Source: an uncultured Ruminococcus sp. (lineage in GTDB: Bacteria; Bacillota; Clostridia; Oscillospirales; Acutalibacteraceae). From it: DNA of 51,273 nucleotides. The stretch lies in the NCBI GenBank assembly GCA_902790475.1, contig CADASG010000042.1:1-51273 (forward strand). Reading direction: 5' to 3'. The notes under the pieces are model-generated. The model searched no databases, had not been told where the DNA came from, and saw only the letters and a program-made list of their open reading frames with translations. Each line of letters starts with the position of its first letter. Positions within the stretch are counted from its first letter, which is position 1. Positions 41,545 through 49,256 of this stretch are shown here, piece after piece. Both the position numbers and the translations under genes were made by a program.

Positions 41545-43230
41545 TTAGTCGAACGTACAGGGAGTATATTCGATCTCACCCAAATTGTTGACGGTATATT
41601 CGGAATCGGTCAAATAATAAGCCGATTGTGTGAAATCGGTTATCATCGAGGTTTGACCGTCTTTGCCGTCGCAGATAACCAGTCCGGTCACATTTTTGGG
41701 AACCTTGATCCGGTAAATCTCCTCGCCGTAGTCGTTTAACATATAGACGGTCTGCTTTGCTCCCGGCCAATCCTGACTGACAACGCCCTTTTCATTATAC
41801 ATGATAACATACACTTCGTTCCAGTTCAGGGAATTCGCGAAAAGGAATTCCGACTTAGGGGTATCCTTAAAGGGCACAAGCGCCGGAACCTGCTGACCGA
41901 ATTCGTCTGTGACGGTTTTTTCGGGATCCAAATAGTATCCGCCGCCCTCGGGATAAAAATCGGTGATAGTGATCGTCTGGTTACGATTTTTTCCGTCATT
42001 CAAAATAACGCCCTTTGTATCATAATACGGAACAGTGACCTTATATATGTCGTTACCGCCGGCAGTGCTTGTGATATCGGTAAGCTTTGTACCGGGCCAT
42101 GCCCCCAGAAGATCGGCGCCGCTTTCGTCCCATGCGTAAGCGTAAACCTCGTCCCACTTCATGGTGTTTTCAAACAGGAATTCGGGATCCTCAGGCGGAG
42201 GCGCCCAGTGGGTAGCTACGTCGTTCAGGATTTCTCTCGGTGTTTCAGAATAAGGATCTACCATGATCGCGTACTCGGTTGACCACAGGGGATCAAACTT
42301 GATTTCAGGGGTATGCTTGCTGCCGTCTGCGCTGACAGCGCTCAAAGAAAATGCGTCCTCGGGGATCTTTACGCTGTATGTATCCCAGCCGAAAACTGTT
42401 TTGTCGGTGTAGGATATGCTGACTCCCGGCAAAACGCGGTTGCCCTTGTCGCGCGCGATTATGTTGAAATTGTCCCAGCCGAGAGAATCATAGATGCTAT
42501 ATTCAATGACCTTGAGCAGCTTGCCGTTTTTCACGGGTCTGCCGCAGAAGCTGCCGCTGTGGTTTAATCTTGCGATAAAATACTGAATGAGAGTGGCGTC
42601 ATTGATTTTTACCTCTTTGCTTTGGTCGGCGTCGGCAGCGTCGGGATTATACGTGTCGGGCACGGACATTTGCGCAAGGTAACGCTGGATCAGGGTAACG
42701 TCGTTGATGTCGATCGTATCGTCGCCGTTCGTGTCGCCGATCATGTAACGTTTAAAAATCGCAGGCTCGGGTGTGGGCTCGGGCTCGTCTACGGGCTCTG
42801 TCCAGTGCACCGGATCAGTCAGAGGGATGACCTCATAAACCTTTGAACCGTAAATGCTGAGACCGGTTTTTTCCGCGTCCAAATACCAGCCGCTGACGTT
42901 GAAATCAGTGATATCGTTGGTTTGGTCGCCGTCGTTGTTGCTGAGTACAATGCCGGACGCGCCTGCGGGGATATTTATGCTGTAAACATCATAGCCGTAG
43001 TCGTCCTTGCCGGAGACGTTCAGTTTTTCACCCGGCCAATCTCCCATTATGGAATTGCCGCTTTCGTCCCAAGCGTACTGATAAACATTTTCCCAACCCA
43101 GTGTGTTGTAGAAATAGAAAGCGCGGGCAGGAGCAGGAGCTTCCTCAGCGCTTGCAGGGAGTGCCGATATGCAGCTGAACAGCAGCATGATCACCAGCAC
43201 CGTTGAAATGATTTTTTGTGTTTTTTTCAT
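41545..43230 (-). CDS. Starch-binding protein: four CBM26-like modules with an internal dockerin
   Basis: A 561-residue secreted protein. Signal peptide to about residue 28. Module 1 (37-135) has the aromatic pattern of starch-binding CBM26: FYFYNTLGWENVYQYAWDES and GDWPGEKL. A type I dockerin lies inside the chain at 163-222 (GDTNGDDTIDINDVTLIQRY, then ADADQSKEVKINDATLIQYF). Three more CBM26-like modules follow (242-335, 351-452, 461-556), with the second the most diverged; modules 3 and 4 keep MKWDEVYAYAWDE and SLNWNEVYVIMYNE. No catalytic domain is present, so it likely ties an amylosome-type complex to starch. An internal rather than terminal dockerin is uncommon. AAGGAGGTTTACA precedes the ATG; a palindromic repeat lies in the leader. 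Confidence 0.88.
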   Translation of the reverse strand: MKKTQKIISTVLVIMLLFSCISALPASAEEAPAPARAFYFYNTLGWENVYQYAWDESGNSIMGDWPGEKLNVSGKDDYGYDVYSINIPAGASGIVLSNNDGDQTNDITDFNVSGWYLDAEKTGLSIYGSKVYEVIPLTDPVHWTEPVDEPEPTPEPAIFKRYMIGDTNGDDTIDINDVTLIQRYLAQMSVPDTYNPDAADADQSKEVKINDATLIQYFIARLNHSGSFCGRPVKNGKLLKVIEYSIYDSLGWDNFNIIARDKGNRVLPGVSISYTDKTVFGWDTYSVKIPEDAFSLSAVSADGSKHTPEIKFDPLWSTEYAIMVDPYSETPREILNDVATHWAPPPEDPEFLFENTMKWDEVYAYAWDESGADLLGAWPGTKLTDITSTAGGNDIYKVTVPYYDTKGVILNDGKNRNQTITITDFYPEGGGYYLDPEKTVTDEFGQQVPALVPFKDTPKSEFLFANSLNWNEVYVIMYNEKGVVSQDWPGAKQTVYMLNDYGEEIYRIKVPKNVTGLVICDGKDGQTSMITDFTQSAYYLTDSEYTVNNLGEIEYTPCTFD

Positions 43231-43249
43231 TGTAAACCTCCTTGGATTT

Positions 43250-43289
43250 AAGGCAATACCGCATAATTCAGGTGTGCAGTGTTGCCTTA
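43250..43289. repeat. Palindromic repeat (family B') in the leader of the starch-binding gene
   Basis: AAGGCAATACCGCATAATTC pairs with CAGTGTTGCCTT and nearby bases. It lies between the predicted promoter (43315-43343) and the ribosome binding site, ending 20 bp before the start codon, so the transcript leader should fold into a hairpin. Confidence 0.8.
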
Positions 43290-43314
43290 ATGTGCATTTA
43301 TCGCTTTGAGTTCT

Positions 43315-43343
43315 ATTATAGCGCCGCGAGAGGTTTTTTTCAA
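43315..43343 (-). promoter_or_regulatory. Predicted promoter of the starch-binding dockerin gene
   Basis: Minus strand TTGAAA (43343-43338), 17-bp spacer, TATAAT (43320-43315), about 85 bp before the start codon. Confidence 0.7.
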
Positions 43344-43396
43344 TCTTAAAAATGACTAATAAAAAAAGTCGTTCCTTGTACAGTTTGCCTAATTTT

Positions 43397-43453
43397 TCCC
43401 TATTATTATATAGCTGTTATAAATAATAGGGAATGAGGTCGTGCTCATTCCCT
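43397..43453 (-). terminator. Terminator region of the mntP operon with two alternative hairpins
   Basis: AGGGAATGAG (43428-43437) pairs with CTCATTCCCT (43444-43453). AATAATAGGGA (43423-43433) can instead pair with TCCCTATTATT (43397-43407). The two share bases and exclude each other. Both lie just past the mntP stop. Confidence 0.7.
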
Positions 43454-43458
43454 AAAAA

Positions 43459-44019
43459 TCACCCTCCGAAAAACAGGTGCTCGATAAGTATTTTCAAACC
43501 GATCAAAATCAAGATCACGCCGCCTGCGATCTCCGCCTTGCTTTTGAGACGGGTGCCGAACACGCTGCCTATCTTTACGCCTGCTGCCGACAGCGCGAAG
43601 GTGGTCGCGCCGATCAGGGCGACGGAGGGCAGGATATCCACCGACAGAAACGCGAAGGTCACTCCGACCGCCAGCGCGTCTATGGCGGTCGCCACAGCCA
43701 GCGGAAGCATGACCCTCGGCGTGAACGAATCGTTCTGCGCCTCGTCCACGCCGAACGCCTCGCGCAGCATGTTCGCGCCTATAAGCGCAAGCAGCACAAA
43801 GGCTATCCAGTGATCCACGCTTTTGATCAGGCTCTCAAACTGTCTGCCGAGCAGCCATCCCAGCAGCGGCATAAGCGCCTGAAATCCGCCGAAATACACG
43901 CCGGCGGTCAGGCAGTGGCGCGGTCTGACCTTTCTGACGGACAGTCCCTTGCACACCGACACCGCGAACGCGTCCATGGACAGTCCCACGCCAATAATAA
44001 ATATTTCCCAATAGCTCAT
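43459..44019 (-). CDS. mntP: Manganese efflux pump MntP
   Basis: Exports Mn2+ across the membrane. The 186-residue protein has six hydrophobic segments in two homologous halves, each with the family's acidic motif: SMDAFAVSVCKGL near the N-terminus and TAIDALAVGVTFAF in the second half, where the Asp residues bind the ion. The start is ATG at 44019 after GTGAGGATAAAGCT; a frame start 18 bases earlier overlaps the azlD end. It is the last gene of a Crp-azlC-azlD-mntP operon, which is an unusual place for a manganese exporter. No manganese (yybP-ykoY) riboswitch is seen before the operon. Confidence 0.92.
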   Translation of the reverse strand: MSYWEIFIIGVGLSMDAFAVSVCKGLSVRKVRPRHCLTAGVYFGGFQALMPLLGWLLGRQFESLIKSVDHWIAFVLLALIGANMLREAFGVDEAQNDSFTPRVMLPLAVATAIDALAVGVTFAFLSVDILPSVALIGATTFALSAAGVKIGSVFGTRLKSKAEIAGGVILILIGLKILIEHLFFGG

Positions 44020-44029
44020 AGCTTTATCC

Positions 44030-44362
44030 TCACACAAATACCAACTGTACCAAAACCATATAAAAGGCTACGCCCGAAAAAACGCTGATGAGCGTGTTGC
44101 GCCGCCATACGTGCAGTCCCAACACCAGCAGCGCCGCCAGCAGCTCGGGTATGCCCCACGGATAGCGAAGCACGCTTACGCCCTTGAAGCAGTACACCAC
44201 CAGCATACCTATTACAGCATATGGCAGCACACTGCCGAGATATGTTATCACCTTGGGACGTTTTCTGCCCTCGGGAAAGGCTATGAACGGCGAAAAGCGC
44301 AAAAAAGCGATGACAACTGCCATCACAGCCACCAAAATCAGCGAATGCTTAACGTCAATCAT
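44030..44362 (-). CDS. azlD: AzlD-like branched-chain amino acid export subunit
   Basis: A 110-residue protein with four hydrophobic segments, the small partner of AzlC in export of branched-chain amino acids and analogues. Typical features are the N-terminal helix LILVAVMAVVIAFLRFSPF, PKVITYLGSVLPYAVIGMLVVYCF and the following PELLAALLVLGLHVWRR. The ATG at 44362 is inside the end of azlC (8-bp overlap), with GAGGTGAGCGGTG as ribosome binding site; a GTG three bases upstream is possible. mntP starts 10 bp after its stop. Confidence 0.9.
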   Translation of the reverse strand: MIDVKHSLILVAVMAVVIAFLRFSPFIAFPEGRKRPKVITYLGSVLPYAVIGMLVVYCFKGVSVLRYPWGIPELLAALLVLGLHVWRRNTLISVFSGVAFYMVLVQLVFV

Positions 44363-45065
44363 CACCGCTCACCTCTTTCGACTCGGTTTTGTCCAGACGC
44401 CTGCGAAACAGCAGCAGCTCGGCGGCGATAAGCGTCATTGCCGGGATGATGAACAGATCGGCGCCGAAGATCAGCAGACACACCACCGTTGTGGCTATGC
44501 CCAGCAGCGCCGGCAGGTGTTCCTTGGTGTTCAGCCACTGCTCGGTCATGATAACGATAAACAGCGCGGTCATCGCAAAGTCGATGCCCTTGCTGTCAAA
44601 CGGCAGGAACTCGCCCAGCACCGCGCCCAGTGTGCAGCCCGTTATCCAGTAGGAGTGGTTGAGCGCCGTTAAAAAGAAGTAGTAGTTTTTGGGGTTTATG
44701 TCGTCCTCCAATTGCGCGGAGCAGACTATGGAATAGGTTTCGTCGGTAAGACCGAATATCATATACGGCTTTCGTATGCCCGTGCCCTTGTATTTGTCCA
44801 GCAGAGAAAAGCCGTAGAAAAAATGTCTCGCGTTGATTATGAAGGTCATAACAGCCGTGGTCAAAATCGACGCGCCGCTCGCCAAAAAATCAACCCCGGC
44901 ATACTGTCCGGAGCCTGCGAACATGGTGCAGCTCATCAGTATAGCCCACCAAAAGCTGTAGCCCTTGCTTTGGAGCATTACGCCAAAGCCCATTCCCAGC
45001 GCCAAATATCCTGCCAAAATCGGCAGACTGTCCTTAAACGCCCGTTTCAGGGTTCTTTTTCTCAT
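44355..45065 (-). CDS. azlC: AzlC-like branched-chain amino acid exporter
   Basis: A 236-residue membrane protein that with AzlD exports branched-chain amino acids. Family motifs are FKDSLPILAGYLALGMGFGVML, CTMFAGSGQYAGVDFLASGAS, FIINARHFFYGFSLLDKYK and GLTDETYSIV. Six to seven hydrophobic segments follow the usual order. The start is ATG at 45065 after GGAGGCATACGC; a longer frame starting 21 bases upstream is not needed. It starts 17 bp after the stop of the Crp-type regulator gene. Confidence 0.93.
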   Translation of the reverse strand: MRKRTLKRAFKDSLPILAGYLALGMGFGVMLQSKGYSFWWAILMSCTMFAGSGQYAGVDFLASGASILTTAVMTFIINARHFFYGFSLLDKYKGTGIRKPYMIFGLTDETYSIVCSAQLEDDINPKNYYFFLTALNHSYWITGCTLGAVLGEFLPFDSKGIDFAMTALFIVIMTEQWLNTKEHLPALLGIATTVVCLLIFGADLFIIPAMTLIAAELLLFRRRLDKTESKEVSGDD

Positions 45066-45082
45066 TGCGTATGCCTCCGTTG

Positions 45083-45793
45083 TCAAAAAGTGAAAAACTG
45101 CGTGGACAGAACCTTGAAATGGTTTTTGTGAAAATCTATCACGCCCTCGCGTTTAAGCTCGCCGAGCGAACGCGACAGCGCTGATCTGTCTACCGCGAGG
45201 TAATCCGCCAGATCCTCGCGCGAGAAAGGGATATCAAACTCATAGCTGCGGTTTTTTGCTATGCAAAACTGCAAAAATTTAAGTGCCTTATCGCGGATGC
45301 TCCGCTGGTTAAGGCAGTATAAATGGTTTGACAGGTCGCTGAACAAAGCGCGCTGCGCGTTTATCATGTTTACCAACAGACAGTGCTGCAGCATGACTAC
45401 CTGCTCGTCAGCGACATAGATAGTGTCGCGGTCAAACATGAGTATCAGACTGTCGGTTTTGCCCTCGATCTCCACCAGTGTGTTTTCAAAATCCAAAACC
45501 GAGAACAGTGTTCCGCTGCTCTGTGAATCGCTGAGGGATTTGTGAAGCAGACGGTTGCCGGCGTAGTCAACGCCATAGATTATGACCTGCCCCGAAAACA
45601 CCGCGCCTATGTGGTTGGAGTAATCATGGGAGAGCCGCACCACCTGACCCTCGTGAATGTCGATAAGCTTGGGCTGTGCGTGCTCCAAAAACTGCCGCAG
45701 CTCGTCCATTGTAAATTCCGAGAACAGCGCATGCCGCAAAATCAGTTCAAGCTGTTTTTCGTATGTGTTTTTAATGTCAAAGTATTCTTCCAT
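45083..45793 (-). CDS. Crp/Fnr-family transcription regulator
   Basis: A 236-residue regulator: N-terminal cyclic-nucleotide-like beta roll (about 25-130, IDIHEGQVVRLSHDYSNHIG, VFSGQVIIYGVDYAGNRLL), a dimer helix, and a C-terminal winged helix-turn-helix (FSREDLADYLAVDRSALSRS, about 190-210). No Fnr-type cysteine cluster is present at the N-terminus, so an effector other than oxygen is likely. It leads the operon with azlC, azlD and mntP and probably controls it. No Shine-Dalgarno sequence is visible before the ATG (only an A-run), and the region upstream holds three tandem ATTAATG units, then the 216-bp repeats. Confidence 0.88.
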   Translation of the reverse strand: MEEYFDIKNTYEKQLELILRHALFSEFTMDELRQFLEHAQPKLIDIHEGQVVRLSHDYSNHIGAVFSGQVIIYGVDYAGNRLLHKSLSDSQSSGTLFSVLDFENTLVEIEGKTDSLILMFDRDTIYVADEQVVMLQHCLLVNMINAQRALFSDLSNHLYCLNQRSIRDKALKFLQFCIAKNRSYEFDIPFSREDLADYLAVDRSALSRSLGELKREGVIDFHKNHFKVLSTQFFTF

Positions 45794-45856
45794 TTTTTTG
45801 ATTAAGAATTAATGATTAATGATTAATAGTTTCGGTCGGTTAGCACGTTTCCTACA

Positions 45857-46404
45857 TATGTCATTTCGAGCGGTCGGCGTAAGACGAATTCGCTCAGCGA
45901 ATAGCCGAGAAATCTCCCTGACAGGAAACAATGTAGCGTCGCCGAAGGAGATTTCTCCACGCGTTTTTTGGTTCGCGTACTTAACGTCGGACGCATAGGT
46001 AACGTTGGCGTTTCGCGAGAAAAATACATCAATAGGAAGCTGTGAGGGCAATGGAAACGACGTTTCCTAATATATGTCATTTCGAGCGGTCGGCGCAAGC
46101 CGAATTCGCGACAGCGAATAGCCGAGAAATCTCCCTGACAGGAAACCGCGCTTCACCTCCGAGGAGATTTCTCCGCGCGTTTTTTGGTTCGCGTACTTAA
46201 CGTCGGACGCATAGGTAACGTTAGCGTTTCGCGAGAAAAATACATCAATGGGAAGCTGTGAGGGCAATGGAAACGACGTTTCCTAATATATGTCATTTCG
46301 AGCGGTCGGCGCAAGCCGAATTCGCGACAGCGAATAGTCGAGAAATCTCCCTGACAGGAAACCACGGTTCACCTTCGAGGAGATTTCTCCGCGCCTAAAG
46401 CCCT
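45857..46404. repeat. 216-bp tandem repeat of family A, about 2.5 units
   Basis: TATGTCATTTCGAGCGGTCG begins at 45857, 46073 and 46289, exactly 216 bp apart. Each unit contains GAGAAATCTCCCTGACAGGAAAC, split here as GAGAAATCTCCC plus TGACAGGAAAC, then GGAGATTTCTCC, TTTTTTGGTTCGCGTACTTA, TTTCGCGAGAAAAATACATC and CTGTGAGGGCAATGGAAACG. The last unit is cut off 7-15 bp before the stop codon of the ABC-F gene. Fills the whole gap between that gene and the Crp-type regulator; small open frames inside are repeat-derived. Confidence 0.9.
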
Positions 46405-46410
46405 CAAAAC

Positions 46411-48309
46411 TCAGTCCGCCAGCTCCGACCAGATCTCGTACTGCTTTTCCTGTTCTGCCTGCAGCTCTTCGAGGCGTGCGGTCAGTTCCAGAACCTTCTC
46501 GTAATCGCCTGCCGTTTCGGGGTCGGCGAGCTGCGCCTGGACCTCTTCAAGCTCTCCGTCCAGACGTTCGATCTCCTCCTCGGCTTTTTTCAGCCGGGTG
46601 CGCCTTTTGCGTTCCTCGCTTTGGCGCTGCTTTTCCAAAAAATACGCGTTTTTGGGCTTGGCTGAGGACTTCGCGCCGTCCTGCTTCTGTGCCTCGTCCT
46701 CAGCCCTGACGCGCTCTATGTAGTAATCGTAATTTCCAAGATATTCCTTAAAGCCGTCCTGCCGCAGCACCAGCACGCGGTGGGCGAGCTTATTGATAAA
46801 GTAGCGGTCGTGGCTGATGATCAGCATGGTTCCGCTGTAGTCGAGCAGAGTGTTCTCCAGCTCCTCGCGGGATGACGCGTCGAGATGGTTGGTCGGCTCG
46901 TCAAGCAGCAGAAGGTTGCCGCCGCGCAGCATGAGTTTCAGCAGCGACACACGCGCGCGTTCGCCGCCGCTCATCTGCGACAGCGGCTTGAACACCTCGT
47001 CGCCCTTGAACAGGAACGCTGCCAGAGCGCTGCGCACCTGAGTCTGCGAAAGGTGTGGGAAGGCGTCCCACACCTCATCGAGCGCGGTTTTGCTCAGATC
47101 CAGATCCTGCTGCATCTGGTCGAAGTAACCCGGCATGACGTTTGCGCCGTATTCGTATTCGCCCTCATCCTGAGCGGCTTTGCCCGTGAGAATACGGAAC
47201 AGCGTGGTTTTTCCGCAGCCGTTTTCGCCGAGGATAAACACGCGCTCACCCTTGCGGATGTGCATGTTCAGGTGTTCAAACAGCAGCTTTTCACCAAAGC
47301 GCTTACTAAGCTCACGGCACATCAGCACGTCGTTTCCGCTTTCGCATTTGGGCGTGAAGCGCATACGCATTACTTCAAGCTCGTTTTCGGGCGCAACAAG
47401 CTGCTCTTTTATTTTATCCGCCTGCTTTTGGCGGCTGGCGGCGGTGATGAAGTTCCGTTCGCGCCCCCAGCGCTTTTGCTGTTCCACGATCCCCTCGATG
47501 CGGCGGATCTCTTTGAGGTCGTTTTCGTATTTGTTTTTCAGGCTCTCGTTGTACGCCTGTTTTTTCTTGATGAATTCCGAATATCCGCCCTTGTAGCACA
47601 TGGTTTTTTGGTGCTCCAGTTCAACGGTTTTGTTTGTGACGCGGTCGAGAAAATAGCGGTCGTGGCTTATTATCATCATCGCGCCGGAAAAATCGCGCAG
47701 AAAATCCTCCAGCCAGCCGACGGAGCGGATATCAAGGTGGTTTGTCGGCTCGTCAAGCAGAAGAAGCGTGCTTCTTGACAGCAGCAGCTTGGCAAGACAG
47801 AGCTTGGAGCGCTGTCCGCCGCTGAGAGCGCCAACCTCCATGGTGAAGTCCTGCTCGCGAAAGCCCAGACCCAGCAGCGCGGCGCGTGTGCGGCTTTGAT
47901 AGGTCAGACCGCCCTGCGCCTCAAATTCCTCGATCAGTCTTGTCTGACGCTCCACAAGCTCGTCCAAATCACCCCTGCCTTTGTCGATTTGTTCGGTGAG
48001 AAAGGAGATCTCGCGCTCCGTTTCTCTTAGGTAAGAGAAAACGGACAGCAGCTCGTGATACACGTCGATCTGCGGATTTGAGCAGGCGTGCTGTTCCATG
48101 TATCCCACCACGGTGTTTTTTTCAAACGCCACCGTACCCGAGGAAGGCTCCAGCTCGCCGTTGAGCACCTTGAACAGCGTGGTTTTTCCGACGCCGTTGG
48201 CGCCGATAAAGCCGACCTTGTCATTTTTTTCCACGTCAAAGGACACATCCGAAAACAACGTGCGCTCCGCAAAGGAGACCTCAAGATTTCGCACCGACAG
48301 AGCAGGCAC
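46411..48309 (-). CDS. ABC-F family ATPase (ribosome-associated)
   Basis: A 632-residue soluble protein with two ATP-binding cassettes and no membrane part; ABC-F proteins act on stalled ribosomes or protect them. Cassette 1: GANGVGKTTLF, GALSGGQRSKLCLAKLL, LLLLDEPTNHLD. Cassette 2: GENGCGKTTLF, MSGGERARVSLLKL, LLLLDEPTNHLD. Between them is a charged linker with EIRRIEGIVEQQKRWGRER; the C-terminus is a coiled coil of about 80 residues (ERKRRTRLKKAEEEIERLD). The start is GTG at 48309 because AAAGGAAG lies eight bases upstream; residues further upstream would come from a palindromic repeat. Closest in layout to YdiF/Uup types; antibiotic-resistance function cannot be told from sequence alone. 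Confidence 0.93.
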   Translation of the reverse strand: MPALSVRNLEVSFAERTLFSDVSFDVEKNDKVGFIGANGVGKTTLFKVLNGELEPSSGTVAFEKNTVVGYMEQHACSNPQIDVYHELLSVFSYLRETEREISFLTEQIDKGRGDLDELVERQTRLIEEFEAQGGLTYQSRTRAALLGLGFREQDFTMEVGALSGGQRSKLCLAKLLLSRSTLLLLDEPTNHLDIRSVGWLEDFLRDFSGAMMIISHDRYFLDRVTNKTVELEHQKTMCYKGGYSEFIKKKQAYNESLKNKYENDLKEIRRIEGIVEQQKRWGRERNFITAASRQKQADKIKEQLVAPENELEVMRMRFTPKCESGNDVLMCRELSKRFGEKLLFEHLNMHIRKGERVFILGENGCGKTTLFRILTGKAAQDEGEYEYGANVMPGYFDQMQQDLDLSKTALDEVWDAFPHLSQTQVRSALAAFLFKGDEVFKPLSQMSGGERARVSLLKLMLRGGNLLLLDEPTNHLDASSREELENTLLDYSGTMLIISHDRYFINKLAHRVLVLRQDGFKEYLGNYDYYIERVRAEDEAQKQDGAKSSAKPKNAYFLEKQRQSEERKRRTRLKKAEEEIERLDGELEEVQAQLADPETAGDYEKVLELTARLEELQAEQEKQYEIWSELAD

Positions 48310-48345
48310 AATCAACACTTCCTTTTTTCCGTTATATGGAACTTC

Positions 48346-48384
48346 GGGCAATACCGCAAAAATTTAGGTGTGCGGTGTTGCCTT
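48346..48384. repeat. Palindromic repeat (family B') upstream of the ABC-F gene
   Basis: GGGCAATACCGC and GCGGTGTTGCC form the arms. It lies 37 bp before the ABC-F start codon, probably in its transcript leader. Confidence 0.75.
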
Positions 48385-48439
48385 CACTATCCTGCCGCTG
48401 ATGAGGGCGAATAGGGATGAACGTTTCCAAGGTTGGACG

Positions 48440-48460
48440 AAAGCGCCCGGCGGCGCTTTT
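48440..48460. terminator. Hairpin between the small membrane protein and ABC-F genes
   Basis: AAAGCGCC pairs with GGCGCTTT around CGGC. A short T-run follows only on the plus strand, so its value as terminator for the gene at 48479-48853 is doubtful. Confidence 0.45.
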
Positions 48461-48478
48461 CACTCAGTTTATTGTACC

Positions 48479-48853
48479 TTAAAACGAGGAAAAGAGCAAT
48501 AGGAAATTGAAAATATGCCACAGGTTTACCGCAGCGTAGGCGATTATACCCGTGTAGAGCATGGCGTTTGACAGCTTTGTTTCGCCCACATCGGCGAACT
48601 TGTAGACCGCGCAGCACGCCGCGATCAGCAAAAACGGCAGGATACCCTTGATGAGCAGCGTCTGCCAAAAGCCGTTCAGGACGGGTCGCATAAAGGGATT
48701 TGCCTCATAAAACCTTCCGCTGCTCAGCAGCGCCTCGGTACACAGCCAGTCGGCGAGGTTGAGGAAATAAAGGAAAAAGATTTTTTGATAAAACGAATAG
48801 CGTTGTCTGACAGGCTTAGCTTCGGTTTTTGAAGCCTGAGCGGAAGCGTTCAC
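48479..48853 (-). CDS. Small membrane protein, DUF5658-like
   Basis: A 124-residue protein with three or four hydrophobic segments. It contains FLNLADWLCTEALLSSG followed by YEANPFMRP, the Asp-x-x-x-Thr and Glu-Ala-Asn-Pro pattern of a widespread family of small membrane proteins of unknown function. The start is GTG at 48853: AAAGGAGTCGGTCAT precedes it, and the ATG that overlaps it runs at once into a stop (ATGTGA). Single gene between the tRNA promoter region and the ABC-F gene. Confidence 0.78.
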   Translation of the reverse strand: MNASAQASKTEAKPVRQRYSFYQKIFFLYFLNLADWLCTEALLSSGRFYEANPFMRPVLNGFWQTLLIKGILPFLLIAACCAVYKFADVGETKLSNAMLYTGIIAYAAVNLWHIFNFLLLFSSF

Positions 48854-48982
48854 ATGACCGACTCCTTTGATTTGGATTTGTCAATAGTATGCGCGGCAAA
48901 CAAAAAAATATGAACAACACAGCTTTCACAGACAAATCAAAACGGAATCAAAAAATGAATCTGAAATTTTTTTGTAAAACTG

Positions 48983-49011
48983 TTGACAAACGCGGTTGAT
49001 TATGATATATT
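48983..49011 (+). promoter_or_regulatory. tRNA operon promoter
   Basis: TTGACA (48983-48988), 17-bp spacer, TATATT (49006-49011), 31 bp before tRNA-Thr. The -35 box is perfect. Confidence 0.85.
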
Positions 49012-49042
49012 ATATAAGCACGAAAAAGTGTTGCGAAAAAAC

Positions 49043-49118
49043 GCTGGTGTAGCTCAGTTGGTAGAGCAGCTGATTTGTAATCAGCAGGTCGGGGGTTCAA
49101 GTCCGTCCACCAGCTCCA
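49043..49118 (+). tRNA. tRNA-Thr (anticodon TGT), CCA encoded
   Basis: Acceptor GCTGGTG/CACCAGC, D-arm AGCTCAGTTGGTAGAGC, anticodon arm CTGATTTGTAATCAG with TGT, T-loop TTCAAGT. In the T stem (GGGGG against CCGTC) the middle position is G opposite G and one pair is G-T, so the stem is weaker than normal. Confidence 0.95.
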
Positions 49119-49171
49119 ACAAAGGTCTACGTCGAGTATCTATTATTGACAATCAAGTGAGTAGACCTAAT

Positions 49172-49256
49172 AGGAGAATTCCCGAGTGGCCAAAGGGGGC
49201 AGACTGTAAATCTGTTGCGTCATGCTTCGGTGGTTCGAATCCACCTTCTCCCACCA
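49172..49256 (+). tRNA. tRNA-Tyr (anticodon GTA), CCA encoded
   Basis: Long-variable-arm tRNA with TCCCGAGTGGCCAAAGGG, anticodon arm AGACTGTAAATCT and GGTGGTTCGAATCCACC. Position 8 is T79, which places A72 opposite C52 of the acceptor (A1 against C72) where bacterial tRNA-Tyr normally has G1-C72. The other six acceptor pairs are intact. Confidence 0.93.

Noticed and set aside
45857-46404. CRISPR-like array
   Set aside because: Only 2.5 units of 216 bp without unique spacers; a simple tandem repeat.
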